Assembly: GCF_019052805.1 (NCBI RefSeq)
Contig: NZ_JAHQRJ010000001.1
Location: 1,612,001 to 1,676,000 of the forward strand
DNA: 64,000 nucleotides
Reading direction: 5' to 3'
Origin: Noviherbaspirillum sp. L7-7A
Lineage (GTDB): Bacteria; Pseudomonadota; Gammaproteobacteria; Burkholderiales; Burkholderiaceae_D
The notes under the pieces were generated by a model. It saw only the letters and a list, made by a program, of their open reading frames with translations. It made no database searches and had not been told where the DNA came from. Of the stretch, positions 9,657 through 18,858 are shown one piece after another; position 1 is the first letter of the stretch; each line of letters starts with the position of its first letter. The position numbers and the translations under genes were made by a program.

Positions 9657-10651
9657 CGCAGCACACCATCCTGGTGACAGGCGCTGCCGGCTTTGTCGGC
9701 AGCTTCGTCGCCGCCCGACTGGCCGACATGGGGCACCGCGTGGTCGGCTGCGACAACTTCAACGACTACTACGATCCGCAGCTCAAGCACGACCGCGTTG
9801 CGGCGCTGCTGGCGCCGCGGGGCATCGCCTGCCAGCGGTTGGAATTGTCGGACAACCAGCAGGTGGCAGCGCTGTTCGAGTCGGTGCGGCCCACGCACGT
9901 GGTGCATCTGGCGGCCCAGGCAGGCGTGCGCTATTCCCTGGAAAACCCTGCCGCCTATATCCAGTCCAACCTGGTCGGTTTTGCCAACATGCTGGAAGCA
10001 TGCCGCCGTCACCGTACCGCCCATATGGTGTACGCCAGCAGCAGCAGCAGCGTCTATGGCGCCAACACCAAGGTGCCGTTTGCGGAGTCCGACCAGACCG
10101 ACGCCCCGGTGTCGCTGTATGCCGCCACCAAGAAGTCCAATGAGCTGATGGCCTATTCCTACAGCCATCTTTACGACCTGCCCCTGACCGGCCTGCGCTT
10201 CTTTACGGTGTATGGTCCCTGGGGCCGGCCCGACATGGCCTATTTCAGCTTCACCCGCAAGATCGTCAACGGCGAGCCGATACCGGTCTTTGCCGGAGGT
10301 GAACTGGAACGCGACTTCACCTATATCGACGACATCGTCGAGGGCGTGGTGCGGCTGCTGTTCAAGCCGACGCCGGCCACAAGCGGACGTGCGGCGCATG
10401 CGGTGTTCAATATCGGCAATCACCAGCCGGTGCGGGTGATGGAGTTCATCGCCACGCTGGAACAGGCGCTGGGATGCAAGGCAGTGATTGACTTTCAGCC
10501 GATGCAGCCGGGCGATGTGCCGGCGACCTATGCCGATACCGACAGGCTAAGGGACTGGGTAGGTTTTGCGCCGGCCACGCCATTGGCGCAGGGATTGGCG
10601 GAATTTTATCGCTGGTATGCGCAGTGGTCCGCCAGCCGGGCTGAAAGCTAG
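9653..10651 (+). CDS. NAD-dependent epimerase, probable UDP-glucuronate 4-epimerase
   Basis: A 332-residue short-chain-type sugar nucleotide epimerase. It shows the NAD motif [12 protein letters not shown], the [12 protein letters not shown] segment typical of UDP-glucuronate 4-epimerases, the serine run ASSSSSVYG, the catalytic Y-x3-K in YAATKKSNE, and [13 protein letters not shown]. The expected reaction interconverts UDP-glucuronate and UDP-galacturonate. Coupling to ugd by a 4-bp overlap supports this substrate. A 4-epimerase on another UDP sugar is possible but less likely given the neighbour. Confidence 0.88.
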   Translation: MTQHTILVTGAAGFVGSFVAARLADMGHRVVGCDNFNDYYDPQLKHDRVAALLAPRGIACQRLELSDNQQVAALFESVRPTHVVHLAAQAGVRYSLENPAAYIQSNLVGFANMLEACRRHRTAHMVYASSSSSVYGANTKVPFAESDQTDAPVSLYAATKKSNELMAYSYSHLYDLPLTGLRFFTVYGPWGRPDMAYFSFTRKIVNGEPIPVFAGGELERDFTYIDDIVEGVVRLLFKPTPATSGRAAHAVFNIGNHQPVRVMEFIATLEQALGCKAVIDFQPMQPGDVPATYADTDRLRDWVGFAPATPLAQGLAEFYRWYAQWSASRAES

Positions 10652-10987
10652 AGGAAGACTGACCAACCGACCAGGACGATCCCGGAGGAACAGGTATAAA
10701 GGCGCACGAACCTGTGGCAGTCCGCGCGCCGGATCACGTCATGGAGCACGGGTCCGCGAATGCTTTTCTGAAGAACGGCAAAGCGCCTTACGCCTGCAAC
10801 CCAGGCGACAAAAGCACGCTGTGACACGCTGAAAAGAAGAGGGAAAGCCGTATGCGCAGCGAACCGAAAATCGCCAGGCATGCGGACCCTTCACGGCCCT
10901 GCTACACGGCCGAGGCATGGAGGAAGCGGTATCGACGGGATGGGATACCCGTCGCTATCCATGGCATGCCATGGATAGCGGCAGATA
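10652..10987. other. Convergent intergenic gap without a gene
   Basis: These 336 bp lie between the rightward epimerase gene and the leftward amidotransferase gene. No reading frame with family resemblance was seen. The right end carries two adjoining inverted repeats (10933-10980), listed separately. The rest shows nothing recognisable. Confidence 0.5.
10933..10980. repeat. Two adjoining inverted repeats, one a 28-bp perfect palindrome
   Basis: Positions 10953-10980 form a perfect 28-bp palindrome with no spacer, containing nested NcoI-like and SphI-like sites (CCATGG, GCATGC). Directly to its left, 10933-10939 and 10948-10954 form a 7-bp stem (CGACGGG with CCCGTCG) around 8 nt, sharing two bases with the palindrome. 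The pair lies 7 bp past the amidotransferase stop. There is no T-tract on either side, so intrinsic termination is not assured. Transcript end protection, a protein site or a cruciform are alternatives. Confidence 0.7.
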
Positions 10988-12913
10988 TCAGGCAGCAGCC
11001 AGGCTATGCGCCGGCGTCTCCTCCAGGCAGTTGCGCAGGAAGGCCTCGAACATCATCACGGTATAGATCGGCGCGGTGTAATCGCGCCGGCCGGACTGAT
11101 GCTGCTCCACCATGTCCTGCAGGAAGCGCATGTTGAAGATGCCGGTGGCGGCCAGCGTGGGGCCCAGCAGGGCCTGCTTCACGCGCTCGCGCAGCGGTCC
11201 GCGGAACCAGCTTGCCAGCGGAATCGAGAAGCCCATCTTGTCCCGGTACAGCACGTCATGCGACAGATGCGGCTCCAGCGACTTCTTCAGCAGGTACTTG
11301 CCTTCCTGGCCGCGCAGCTTCAGCGACGATGGCACGCCGGAAGCCCATTCCACGAATTCATGGTCCAGCAGCGGCACCCGCACTTCGAGCGCATGGGCCA
11401 TGCTGGCGCGGTCGACCTTGGTCAGGATGTCGCCCGGCAGCCAGGTCTTCATGTCCACGTACTGGATCAGCGACAGCGGATCGTCGGTCGGGCTGTCGGC
11501 CGCATGGCCGCGCATGACCTCGATGGCGCTGTAGCCCTGCAGCGAGCGCTTGAAGCCGTCGGAGAACAGCTGCGCCCTGACCCGGTCAGGCATCACCGAC
11601 ACGCCATGGAAATAGCCTTCCACCAGGTCGCGCGCGAGCGCCTCGAACGTGGTCTTGGCGCGGAACATGCGCGGCGCCCAGTCCGCTTTCGGATAGACAT
11701 TGCCGAGGAAGCCGAACACGGGCTTCCTGAGCGAGGACGGCAGCACCGAGCGCACCCGCTGTTCCGCCATCGCATACCGGTAGCGCCGGTAGCCCGCGAA
11801 ATTCTCGTCGCCGCCATCGCCGGACAGGGCCACGGTGACGCGCTTCCTGGCCAGCTCGCAGACCCGGTAGGTGGGAATGGCGGAGCTGTCGGCATACGGC
11901 TCGTCGTACAGGCGCGCCAGCGTGTCGATCAGGCCATAATCGTCCTTGTCGACCACCTCGCGGTAATGCGTGGTCTTGTATTGCCGCGCCACTTCGGCGG
12001 CATATTCCGACTCGTCATAGGCCTGGTCGTCGAAACCGATGGAGCAGGTGCTGACCGGCTCGTCGCTCATGCCGGCCATCATCGCCACCACCGCGCTGGA
12101 GTCGACGCCGCCGGACAGGAAGGCGCCCAGCGGCACATCGGCCACCGTGTGGCTCTGCACTGCGTCGCGCAGCTTGACGATCAGTTCCTGTTCGGCGTCC
12201 TCGGCCGACATCGGCGCATGCGGCTTGAACGGCACATCCCAGTATTGCTTCTGTGCCGGCAGCGTGGTCGCGCCGGCCTTCAGGGTCAGCATGTGGCCCG
12301 GCTGCAGCTTGAAGGCGCTCTTGAAAATGGTGCGCGGCTCGGGCACATAGCCGTAGGCGAAATAGTCCTCGACCGCATGCGGGTCGAGTTCGCGCGACAG
12401 GCCCGGGATCGACATCAGCGCCTTCAGCTCCGAGCCGAACAGGAACATGCCGTCGGCCAGCAGCGCGCAATACATTGGCTTGATGCCGAGCCGGTCGCGC
12501 GCCAGGAACATGGTCTGCTTGTTGCGATCCCACAGCGCGAAGGCGAACATGCCACGGAAGCGCTGCACGCAGGCCTCGCCCCACTCTTCCCAGGCATGCA
12601 CGATGACCTCGGTGTCGCAGCGGGTGCGGAAGGTGTGGCCCAGGCCGGTCAGCTCGTCCATCAGCGCGACGAAGTTGTAGATCTCGCCGTTGAATACCAG
12701 CACCACGCTATGGTCTTCATTGAACAGCGGCTGCTGCCCCGACGACAGGTCGATGATGGACAGCCGCCGATGGCCGAAGCCGATGCCCGCCTCGCGATGC
12801 ACGCCGCCCTCGGTCGGGCCGCGGTGATGCTGGGTTTCATTCATCCGCGTCAGCAGTTGCAGGTCGATGTCGCGCATCTGGCGCATATCGAAGATTCCGA
12901 CGATTCCACACAT
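10988..12913 (-). CDS. Asparagine-synthase-like amidotransferase, XrtA-associated
   Basis: From the ATG at 12913 this is a 641-residue glutamine-dependent amidotransferase. Cys2 of MCGIVGIFDM becomes the N-terminal nucleophile of the class II glutaminase domain (residues about 2-210). The synthetase domain has the pyrophosphate loop LSGGVDSSAVVAM and LSGDGGDENFAGY. It resembles the amidotransferase family found in exosortase A exopolysaccharide loci (TIGR03108, recalled). The likely job is amide formation on a carboxyl group of the polysaccharide, such as a uronic acid, rather than making asparagine. It is the last gene of the long leftward operon, 2 bp after stp2. A longer frame upstream is only a shadow of stp2. 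Confidence 0.88.
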   Translation of the reverse strand: MCGIVGIFDMRQMRDIDLQLLTRMNETQHHRGPTEGGVHREAGIGFGHRRLSIIDLSSGQQPLFNEDHSVVLVFNGEIYNFVALMDELTGLGHTFRTRCDTEVIVHAWEEWGEACVQRFRGMFAFALWDRNKQTMFLARDRLGIKPMYCALLADGMFLFGSELKALMSIPGLSRELDPHAVEDYFAYGYVPEPRTIFKSAFKLQPGHMLTLKAGATTLPAQKQYWDVPFKPHAPMSAEDAEQELIVKLRDAVQSHTVADVPLGAFLSGGVDSSAVVAMMAGMSDEPVSTCSIGFDDQAYDESEYAAEVARQYKTTHYREVVDKDDYGLIDTLARLYDEPYADSSAIPTYRVCELARKRVTVALSGDGGDENFAGYRRYRYAMAEQRVRSVLPSSLRKPVFGFLGNVYPKADWAPRMFRAKTTFEALARDLVEGYFHGVSVMPDRVRAQLFSDGFKRSLQGYSAIEVMRGHAADSPTDDPLSLIQYVDMKTWLPGDILTKVDRASMAHALEVRVPLLDHEFVEWASGVPSSLKLRGQEGKYLLKKSLEPHLSHDVLYRDKMGFSIPLASWFRGPLRERVKQALLGPTLAATGIFNMRFLQDMVEQHQSGRRDYTAPIYTVMMFEAFLRNCLEETPAHSLAAA

Positions 12914-12915
12914 AG

Positions 12916-14082
12916 TCAGGCCTTGCTGGTTCTGGTTTTCATTGCGCGCAGGGTGTCGTACAAGCCGGCATAACCGGCCACCATGGCGGCGATACTGTTG
13001 CTCTTCTCGACCCGCTCGCGGCCGGCGGCGCCATGGCGCGCGGCGAGCTGCGGGTCCTGCACATAAACGGCCAGCGCCCTGGCCAGCGCGTCGGCGTCGG
13101 ACGGCGGCGGCATCAGGCCGGTCACGCCTTCCTGCACCACTTCGGGTATGCCGCCCACCCTGGATGCCACCACTGGCAAGCCGCATGCCATGGCTTCGAG
13201 GATGGTAACCGGCGTGCCCTCGGCAATCGAGGGAAGCGCGAACACGTCGAAGTCGGACATCAGCTGCGCGATATCGGTGCGCGAGCCCGGGAGCCACACC
13301 ACATCCTGCAGCCCGCTCGCGTTCACCTTTTCCCGGATGCGCGGCAGCAGCGGGCCATCGCCGACGATGGCCAGGCGCAGCCGGCCGGCATGGTCGGGCA
13401 GCATTTCCCGCAGCCGGATGAAGGCGTCGATCAGGCCGCTGTGGTTCTTCACATCCTGGACGCGGCCAACCGTGCCGATCACGAACTCGCGGCGCGCATA
13501 GTCACGCTGGCGCGGCGCGAAGCGCTCGGTGTCGACACCGTTGGCGATCAGCAGGGTCTTGGCATCCGGCACGCCGACCACCTGGCGCAGCCAGCGCTGC
13601 AGGTCGTCCGACACCGGGATGTAGCGGTCAATGAAGGGCGTCACGCCACGCCGCAGCAGGTTGTGCTTGCGGTTCAGGCCATGCGGGTCGGCCGCATCGC
13701 GGCCATGCTCGGCATGCACCCGCACCGGCACGCCGGCCAGCGCGGCGGTGCATGCATATTCCACCGCGGCCAGGTTATAGCTGTGCAGCACGGCCGGCTT
13801 CAGCTGGCGCAACAGCTTCCACAGCTTCAGGTGGGTGCCCAGCGCCAGTCCGGGCGGCTTGTCCAGCGCAATGATCTGCACGTCATCGCGGCTGATCTTC
13901 CTGGCAAACTCGGTATAGCCGGTCAGGCAGACGACCGCATGCCGGTACTGGCGCGCCGGCATGCGGTTGATGCATTCGGCCACCAGGGTTTCCAGCCCGC
14001 CAAAGTCGAAGCGGTAGATCAGATGGACGACCAGAGGCGCGGCATTCATCGCATCGACACCATCAGTGCGGCCGGTTTGCAT
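12916..14082 (-). CDS. Glycosyltransferase, PEP-CTERM/EpsH1-associated (stp2 type)
   Basis: A 388-residue GT4 enzyme with PLVVHLIYRFDFGGLETLV near the start, the signature opening of the second exosortase-linked sugar transferase family (TIGR03088, recalled). Donor-site motifs include LIANGVDTERF, FVIGTVGRVQDVKNH and SIAEGTPVTILEAMACGLPVV. The ATG at 14082 is favoured because GGAGG lies 9 nt ahead of it. The ATG at 14049 is closer to the family start but has no ribosome-binding site. Starting at 14082 makes the gene overlap the exosortase gene by 20 bp. It should add a sugar in the repeat unit. Confidence 0.87.
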   Translation of the reverse strand: MQTGRTDGVDAMNAAPLVVHLIYRFDFGGLETLVAECINRMPARQYRHAVVCLTGYTEFARKISRDDVQIIALDKPPGLALGTHLKLWKLLRQLKPAVLHSYNLAAVEYACTAALAGVPVRVHAEHGRDAADPHGLNRKHNLLRRGVTPFIDRYIPVSDDLQRWLRQVVGVPDAKTLLIANGVDTERFAPRQRDYARREFVIGTVGRVQDVKNHSGLIDAFIRLREMLPDHAGRLRLAIVGDGPLLPRIREKVNASGLQDVVWLPGSRTDIAQLMSDFDVFALPSIAEGTPVTILEAMACGLPVVASRVGGIPEVVQEGVTGLMPPPSDADALARALAVYVQDPQLAARHGAAGRERVEKSNSIAAMVAGYAGLYDTLRAMKTRTSKA

Positions 14083-15601
14083 TCAGCGTCGCCTCCAGCG
14101 AGGGCAGCTGCGCCGCAATGAAGCTGCGCAGCGCGGCGCGGGCAGCGTCCGGGTTTTCATCGTGGCGGGCATAGACCAGGATGCCTGCGCCATCGTCGCC
14201 GCGCATCAGCAGGCGCTCCTTGGCCTGCAGCAGCTTGCCCAGGTAATCATTGGCGGTGAATCCGCCATCGATCCAGTACCACTGCCAGGCCACCAGCGCG
14301 CCGTCCGGGCCGCGCAGCCGGGTTTCCCTTACCTGCAAGGGCCGGCCATTGATGTTTTCAATGCGCGCAGCCGAGCCGGTGCGGCGCCATGGGTCGGACT
14401 CGACATCGCCCACCAGTTGATTGGTCGAGCTGATCAGTCCGGCCCCCTGCGGCTGGTTGCGGTAATAACGCACCATCAGCCCGACCTGCTGGCCGTCCTG
14501 CGCCTGCACCTGGTTCAGGGTGGCGGCTGCCTTGTTCAGGCGTGGCGTCCAGGCCGTGAATGATTGTCCTGCGGCCCAGGCCGGCTGCAGGCCAGCCAGG
14601 GTGGGCGCAGCCGCCGATTCGTTGGCGCGCAAGGTGAAGCCGGCATACAGGGGCCAGAATGCCAGGCAGGCGACGACGGCCACTGCAGCCGCGGCCACCT
14701 GCATCGAACTGGCGGCATTGGCGCCATCGCGGCGCACCGTCTCGGCATCGGCCTCGTCGGCGGCGCTGATGTCCTCGCGCCAGCGGCTGCCAAGCCAGAA
14801 CATGATGAACATCACCAGCCCGAAGAACAGCCAGCCATAGATGATGTGGTCCACGCCCGTGGCCAGCTCCATGCCGGACAGATGCCCGATCATCACGATC
14901 ATGTAGGCGCGCAACCCATTGGCGACGATGGGCACCAGGATGGAGATCAGCACGAACAGCAGTTGCCGCTTGCGCGACCGGTAGGTCAGGTAGGCATACA
15001 GGCAGCCCAGCGTAAAGGAGGCAATCAGGTAGCGTACGCCGCTGCAGGCTTCCACCACCGACCAGTTGCCGGTGGGGATGGAAAAATTGGTGCCGTCGCG
15101 CAGCACCGGAATGCCGGTCATCTGCAGGGCCCAGACGGTGAAGTCGGCGGTGACATTGATCAGCGGATCGATGAACACTTCGCCAAACGGCACGGCCAGC
15201 AGCACATAGGCCAGCGGAAAGGCAATGGCCCAGGAAATGCGCAGGCCGCATACCACCACCACGGTCAGCGGCAGCATCGCGGCGAACGCATATTGCCGCA
15301 CTACCTGCACGTCGCCCATCTCTGCCAGCAGCCAGCCGAAGCCGCACACCGCCAGCGACAGCAGCGCCGGCCAGTAGGGCTGCGGCGACATCTGCATCAG
15401 CGTTGCGCGCCTCTTCCATATCAGCCACAGGCTGATCGGCAGGATCACATAGCCATGCGCAAAGGTTTCCGAACTGTTCCAGATGGCGACGATGGAGCGG
15501 GCCGTGGCCGCATAGATGAGGAACGGCGCAAGCACTGCCACGGCGATGGCGATGGTCTTGAGCATGTCGCGCGGCGCGGCGCGGGTTTCGGTCAGGAGCA
15601 T
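14063..15601 (-). CDS. xrtA: Exosortase A with C-terminal EpsI domain
   Basis: This 512-residue inner-membrane protein has about eight to nine hydrophobic segments in its first 270 residues. The three invariant exosortase residues are present: Cys186 in VVEACSGVRYL, Arg231 in ANGLRAYMIV and His252 in VDHIIYGWLFF. Exosortases recognise the C-terminal PEP-CTERM signal of exported proteins and are thought to cleave and transfer them like sortases. Residues from about 300 on form a soluble EpsI-type (DUF3485) domain, the usual fusion in XrtA. It overlaps stp1 by 10 bp and stp2 by 20 bp. No PEP-CTERM substrate gene lies in the window, so substrates must be elsewhere. Confidence 0.93.
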   Translation of the reverse strand: MLLTETRAAPRDMLKTIAIAVAVLAPFLIYAATARSIVAIWNSSETFAHGYVILPISLWLIWKRRATLMQMSPQPYWPALLSLAVCGFGWLLAEMGDVQVVRQYAFAAMLPLTVVVVCGLRISWAIAFPLAYVLLAVPFGEVFIDPLINVTADFTVWALQMTGIPVLRDGTNFSIPTGNWSVVEACSGVRYLIASFTLGCLYAYLTYRSRKRQLLFVLISILVPIVANGLRAYMIVMIGHLSGMELATGVDHIIYGWLFFGLVMFIMFWLGSRWREDISAADEADAETVRRDGANAASSMQVAAAAVAVVACLAFWPLYAGFTLRANESAAAPTLAGLQPAWAAGQSFTAWTPRLNKAAATLNQVQAQDGQQVGLMVRYYRNQPQGAGLISSTNQLVGDVESDPWRRTGSAARIENINGRPLQVRETRLRGPDGALVAWQWYWIDGGFTANDYLGKLLQAKERLLMRGDDGAGILVYARHDENPDAARAALRSFIAAQLPSLEATLNANRPH

Positions 15602-16818
15602 GTGGACGCCGTTCTCGGTTGATGGGAAGGAATGTCGAGCAGCGCATCGACCCGCGACATGTTGACGTCCCAGTTATAGCTGGCTTCCACCTGCGCCCGT
15701 GCAGCGCGTCCGAGGTCGGCCGGCAGTTCATCGAGGGCGTCGCAGGCCAGGCCGATGAATTCGCTGGCATCGCTGGCCAGCAGCAGATCGCGGCCGGCCT
15801 GCGCGCTGATGCCTTCCAGTGCCTGCGGCGATACGATCACCGGCTTGGCCATGGCCATCGCTTCCAGCACCTTGTTCTGTATGCCGCGCGCAATGCGCAG
15901 CGGCGCCACCGACAGCTGCGCATGGGCCAGATACGGACGCACATCGGGCACGGTGCCCGTGACATGAATGCCGGGCCGTTGCCCCAACGCCTGCACCTGC
16001 GGCGTCGGCCTTGAGCCGACGATATAGAAGCGCGCCTGCGGATGCCGCTGCAGGATGGCAGGCAGCACCTCGTCGGCAAACCACTGCACCGCATCGACAT
16101 TGGGCCAGTAGTCCATCGCCCCGGTGAACACCATCACCGGGCCGCCTTCCGGGTAGGGATTGTCGAAGTCATGCATCGGCGAGAAATAGCCGCTGTCCAC
16201 GCCATTGCTGAACCAGCCGATGCGGGCGTCGCTTTCCGGCGCCAGGCCGGAGAACAGCGCCGCTTCCTGCGCGGAGACGAACAGCGAAGCATCGAATTCC
16301 CTTGCCACGCGGCGCTCGTAGCGCAGCAGCTGCCTGCCCTCGCGGGCATACACCCGGTTCATCGGCCATGACTTCTGCACCGCATACTGGCTCCACTTGG
16401 CGGAGTCGACATCGACGAAGTCGATCACCTTGCGCGCATAGCGCTGCGGCTCGACGAACTGCGCCATCACCGACGAGAACACCAGCACCCGCGATACCGG
16501 CAGCTTGCGATGCAGCCGCGCCACCCATTCCGACAGGGAGCGGCTGCGGTAATAGTCCAGGCTCAGCGGCCGGTTCGCCAGCAGCGCGGTCGCGCTCATG
16601 ATGCGGGCGCGGCGGCTGTCCAGCTTCACGAAATGGGTTTCGCCACAGAGCTTCTTGACCGCGTCGACGTACTGCCAGTCGTCGGGGTCGTCGATGAACG
16701 TGCCCAGGTGCACCTGATAGCGCTCGGACAAGTGCCGCAGCAGATGATAGGAACGGATCTTGTCGCCCTTGTTGGGCGGGTAAGGAATCCGGTGCGCCAG
16801 GTAAAGGAGATGCTCCAC
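15592..16818 (-). CDS. Glycosyltransferase, PEP-CTERM/EpsH1-associated (stp1 type)
   Basis: A 408-residue GT4 enzyme that begins at a GTG codon: EHLLYLAHRIPYPPNKGDKIR is the hallmark N-terminus of the first exosortase-linked sugar transferase family (TIGR03087, recalled). The middle has FVDVDSAKWSQYA, the C-terminal half VFTGAMDYWPNVDAVQWF, and the donor region RIARGIQNKVLEAMAMAKPVI. It lies 3 bp after the FemAB-like gene and overlaps xrtA, so it is well inside the operon. It should transfer one sugar of the repeat unit in the cytoplasm; which sugar is not known. Confidence 0.9.
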   Translation of the reverse strand: MEHLLYLAHRIPYPPNKGDKIRSYHLLRHLSERYQVHLGTFIDDPDDWQYVDAVKKLCGETHFVKLDSRRARIMSATALLANRPLSLDYYRSRSLSEWVARLHRKLPVSRVLVFSSVMAQFVEPQRYARKVIDFVDVDSAKWSQYAVQKSWPMNRVYAREGRQLLRYERRVAREFDASLFVSAQEAALFSGLAPESDARIGWFSNGVDSGYFSPMHDFDNPYPEGGPVMVFTGAMDYWPNVDAVQWFADEVLPAILQRHPQARFYIVGSRPTPQVQALGQRPGIHVTGTVPDVRPYLAHAQLSVAPLRIARGIQNKVLEAMAMAKPVIVSPQALEGISAQAGRDLLLASDASEFIGLACDALDELPADLGRAARAQVEASYNWDVNMSRVDALLDIPSHQPRTASTCS

Positions 16819-16821
16819 GGT

Positions 16822-17904
16822 TCAGCCCAGGTTCTTGACGATATGCGGGCCGATGAGGTTGGCAAGCGCGATCGGCATCTTCTGCCAGGTGCGTATCATC
16901 AGCTGGTACTTGGGATTGAGCGGATTGGTGTCCGGCACCTCGGTCGCGCGCACCAGCTTGTACTCGTAGTGCAGCGGCGTCGGCTCGAAGCCCCAGTTCT
17001 TCTTGAAGTCGTGCGAGCCGGTGCCCTTCTTGCTGCGGCCGAAATCGAAGATGCGATAGCCGCGGGTACAGGTGCGGCGCATCAGCTCCCAGTACATGAA
17101 ATCGTTGCCGGCCACCTCGCGCGCTTCCGGCATGCCGCCGCCATAGTAAGGCAGCACCTCGTCCCGGAAATAGAAGCTCATCACGCTGCTGATCAGCTTG
17201 CCATCCTTGACGATGGTCATCACCTCGCAGTCGTCGCCGAAGGTTTCCTTGAGCAGCCGGAAGTACTTCTTCGAAAAGACCGGCGTGCCTAGCCGGTGCA
17301 CGCTCGTGGAATAGGCGGTGAAGAAGCGGTCCACGTTGGCGTCGATCTCGCTGGCCAGCCCCGCCTTGATGCCCTTGCGCACCATGGCGCGCTGCTTGCG
17401 CGGGATGGCGTTCATGTTCTTTTCCGGGTCCGCGTCCATCTCCTTGCGGAAGGTGACGTAGAGGTCCTTGGCATGCCAGTCGGCATGGCGCGGCGCGACG
17501 TTGTGGTATTCCAGGTGGCCCACCTGCAGCTTCGCCGCCAGCGCCTGCGCTTCGCGGTCGAGCGCTTCGGCCACCGCGGCGGAACTGGCGGCCGGGCCGC
17601 CGTAGACGCAGAACGGCAGCGAACCCAGGGAATGCCCGAACAGGCGGCTCTTGATTTCCGCCAGCGGCAGCACGCCCTCGATGCGGCCATCCACCTCCGC
17701 CAGGTAGAAATAGGTCTTGTGGCCGAAAGCCTGCTCGATCACCTTCTGCCAGCCGGCGCGGTGGAAGAAGCTGGCTTCCGGGCAGTTCAGCACGAATTCG
17801 TCCCAGCGGGCCGCATCCTGCGGCTGCATCAGGCGGATATGGGGCGCGGCCTGTGCGGCGTTGGCCCGGGCGCGGTCCTGCGATGCTTCGATAATGGCGC
17901 TCAT
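16822..17904 (-). CDS. FemAB-related acyltransferase, PEP-CTERM system-associated
   Basis: A 360-residue protein with two GNAT-like halves, as in FemAB/FemX aminoacyl transferases. Landmarks are WDEFVLNCPEASFFHRAGWQ at the N-terminus, FYLAEVDGRIEGVLPLAEIKS, and MYWELMRRTCTRGYRIFDFGRSKKGTGSHDFKKNWGF read as separate blocks near the C-terminus. The family (TIGR03019, recalled) occurs only with exosortase loci. Its reaction is not established; N-acylation or aminoacylation of an amino sugar exposed by the deacetylase is a reasonable guess. Its start overlaps the deacetylase stop by 4 bp, which supports a two-step modification. Confidence 0.88.
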   Translation of the reverse strand: MSAIIEASQDRARANAAQAAPHIRLMQPQDAARWDEFVLNCPEASFFHRAGWQKVIEQAFGHKTYFYLAEVDGRIEGVLPLAEIKSRLFGHSLGSLPFCVYGGPAASSAAVAEALDREAQALAAKLQVGHLEYHNVAPRHADWHAKDLYVTFRKEMDADPEKNMNAIPRKQRAMVRKGIKAGLASEIDANVDRFFTAYSTSVHRLGTPVFSKKYFRLLKETFGDDCEVMTIVKDGKLISSVMSFYFRDEVLPYYGGGMPEAREVAGNDFMYWELMRRTCTRGYRIFDFGRSKKGTGSHDFKKNWGFEPTPLHYEYKLVRATEVPDTNPLNPKYQLMIRTWQKMPIALANLIGPHIVKNLG

Positions 17905-18797
17905 GATTTATGCAAGAAAATGTTGTCCATGCGATCCCACTGGAAGTCGCGGGTCAGTGCCCGCAGACGGGTTTCCATGCGATCCAGATTGACGTAATGG
18001 CGGAACCGGGTCTTGAAGCCCACGCCATGCTGGCGCGGCTGTCCCGGATCGATTTCCCATGGGTGAAAATAGAAGATGCCGGCCTGTTTGTCGTCGCGGT
18101 TGACCTTGTCGATGAACCAGCGCGACAGCGCATACGGGAAGAAGCGGAAGTAGCCGCCGCCGCCCGCCGGGAAATTGCGGTCCATCACCCGCACTGTGGT
18201 GATCGGCACTTCCAGCAGGCCATCCTCGCCATTCGGATAGAACGCAAAGCGCGGCGCGTCGGGCATGCCGTAATGGTCATGCTGGATCGGATAGATGCTG
18301 GAGCTGTAGCGGTAGCCGGCGTTGCGCAGCGTGTCCAGCGCCCACAGATTGCGGGTGCCGATGGAGAAGCTGGGCGCGCGGTAGCCCAGCACCTGCTGGC
18401 CCGAGATGTCTTCCAGCAGCGCCTTGCTGCGGCTGATGTCGTCGCGGAATTCCTCGGCGCTCTGGTCCGAGGCGCGCAGATGCGCATAGCCATGGCTGGC
18501 CAGTTCGTGGCCGCCATCGACGATGGCGCGCACCACCTGCGGATAGCGCTCGGCGATCCATCCCAGCGTGAAGAAGGTGGCCTTGACGTCACGCTCCTTG
18601 AGCAGGCCGAGTATGCGCTCGACATTGCGCTCGACGCGGCAATCCATGGTGTTCCAGCTTTCGCGCGGTATGTGCGGCGCAAAGGCCGAGACCTGGAAAT
18701 AATCCTCGACGTCGATCGTCATTGCGTTGCGTATCGGGCCCGTAGGGCGGCCAGTTGCGTGGCCTGCCGCGTCGGACTGTGTCGTGCCTGTCTGCAT
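17901..18797 (-). CDS. Polysaccharide deacetylase, XrtA-associated
   Basis: A 298-residue NodB-homology deacetylase. The catalytic motif is the DVED variant at residues 29-32 (TIDVEDYFQVSAF) instead of the usual DDG, typical of the exosortase-linked subfamily (TIGR03006, recalled). Metal-binding histidines lie in GHELASHGYAH, followed by YRAPSFSIG and FYFHPWEID. It should remove N-acetyl groups from the polysaccharide or its precursor. The ATG at 18797 is preceded by CAGGAG at the right distance. The internal ATG before TIDVED is closer to the minimal family start but lacks such a site. No signal peptide is visible. Confidence 0.9.
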   Translation of the reverse strand: MQTGTTQSDAAGHATGRPTGPIRNAMTIDVEDYFQVSAFAPHIPRESWNTMDCRVERNVERILGLLKERDVKATFFTLGWIAERYPQVVRAIVDGGHELASHGYAHLRASDQSAEEFRDDISRSKALLEDISGQQVLGYRAPSFSIGTRNLWALDTLRNAGYRYSSSIYPIQHDHYGMPDAPRFAFYPNGEDGLLEVPITTVRVMDRNFPAGGGGYFRFFPYALSRWFIDKVNRDDKQAGIFYFHPWEIDPGQPRQHGVGFKTRFRHYVNLDRMETRLRALTRDFQWDRMDNIFLHKS

Positions 18798-18858
18798 GGT
18801 GTACTCCTGTTCCCCGCCACTGGCGCTGGCGCCGGACCGGGAGCTGTTTGAATCGGGT

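Noticed and set aside
11006-12973. 655-residue frame antisense to the amidotransferase gene
   Set aside because: It is fully covered by a gene with catalytic motifs on the minus strand, and its composition (R, H, A, Q) is that of a shadow.
12914-13297. N-terminal extension of the amidotransferase frame
   Set aside because: The catalytic cysteine must be residue 2, so the start is the ATG at 12913; the extension overlaps stp2.
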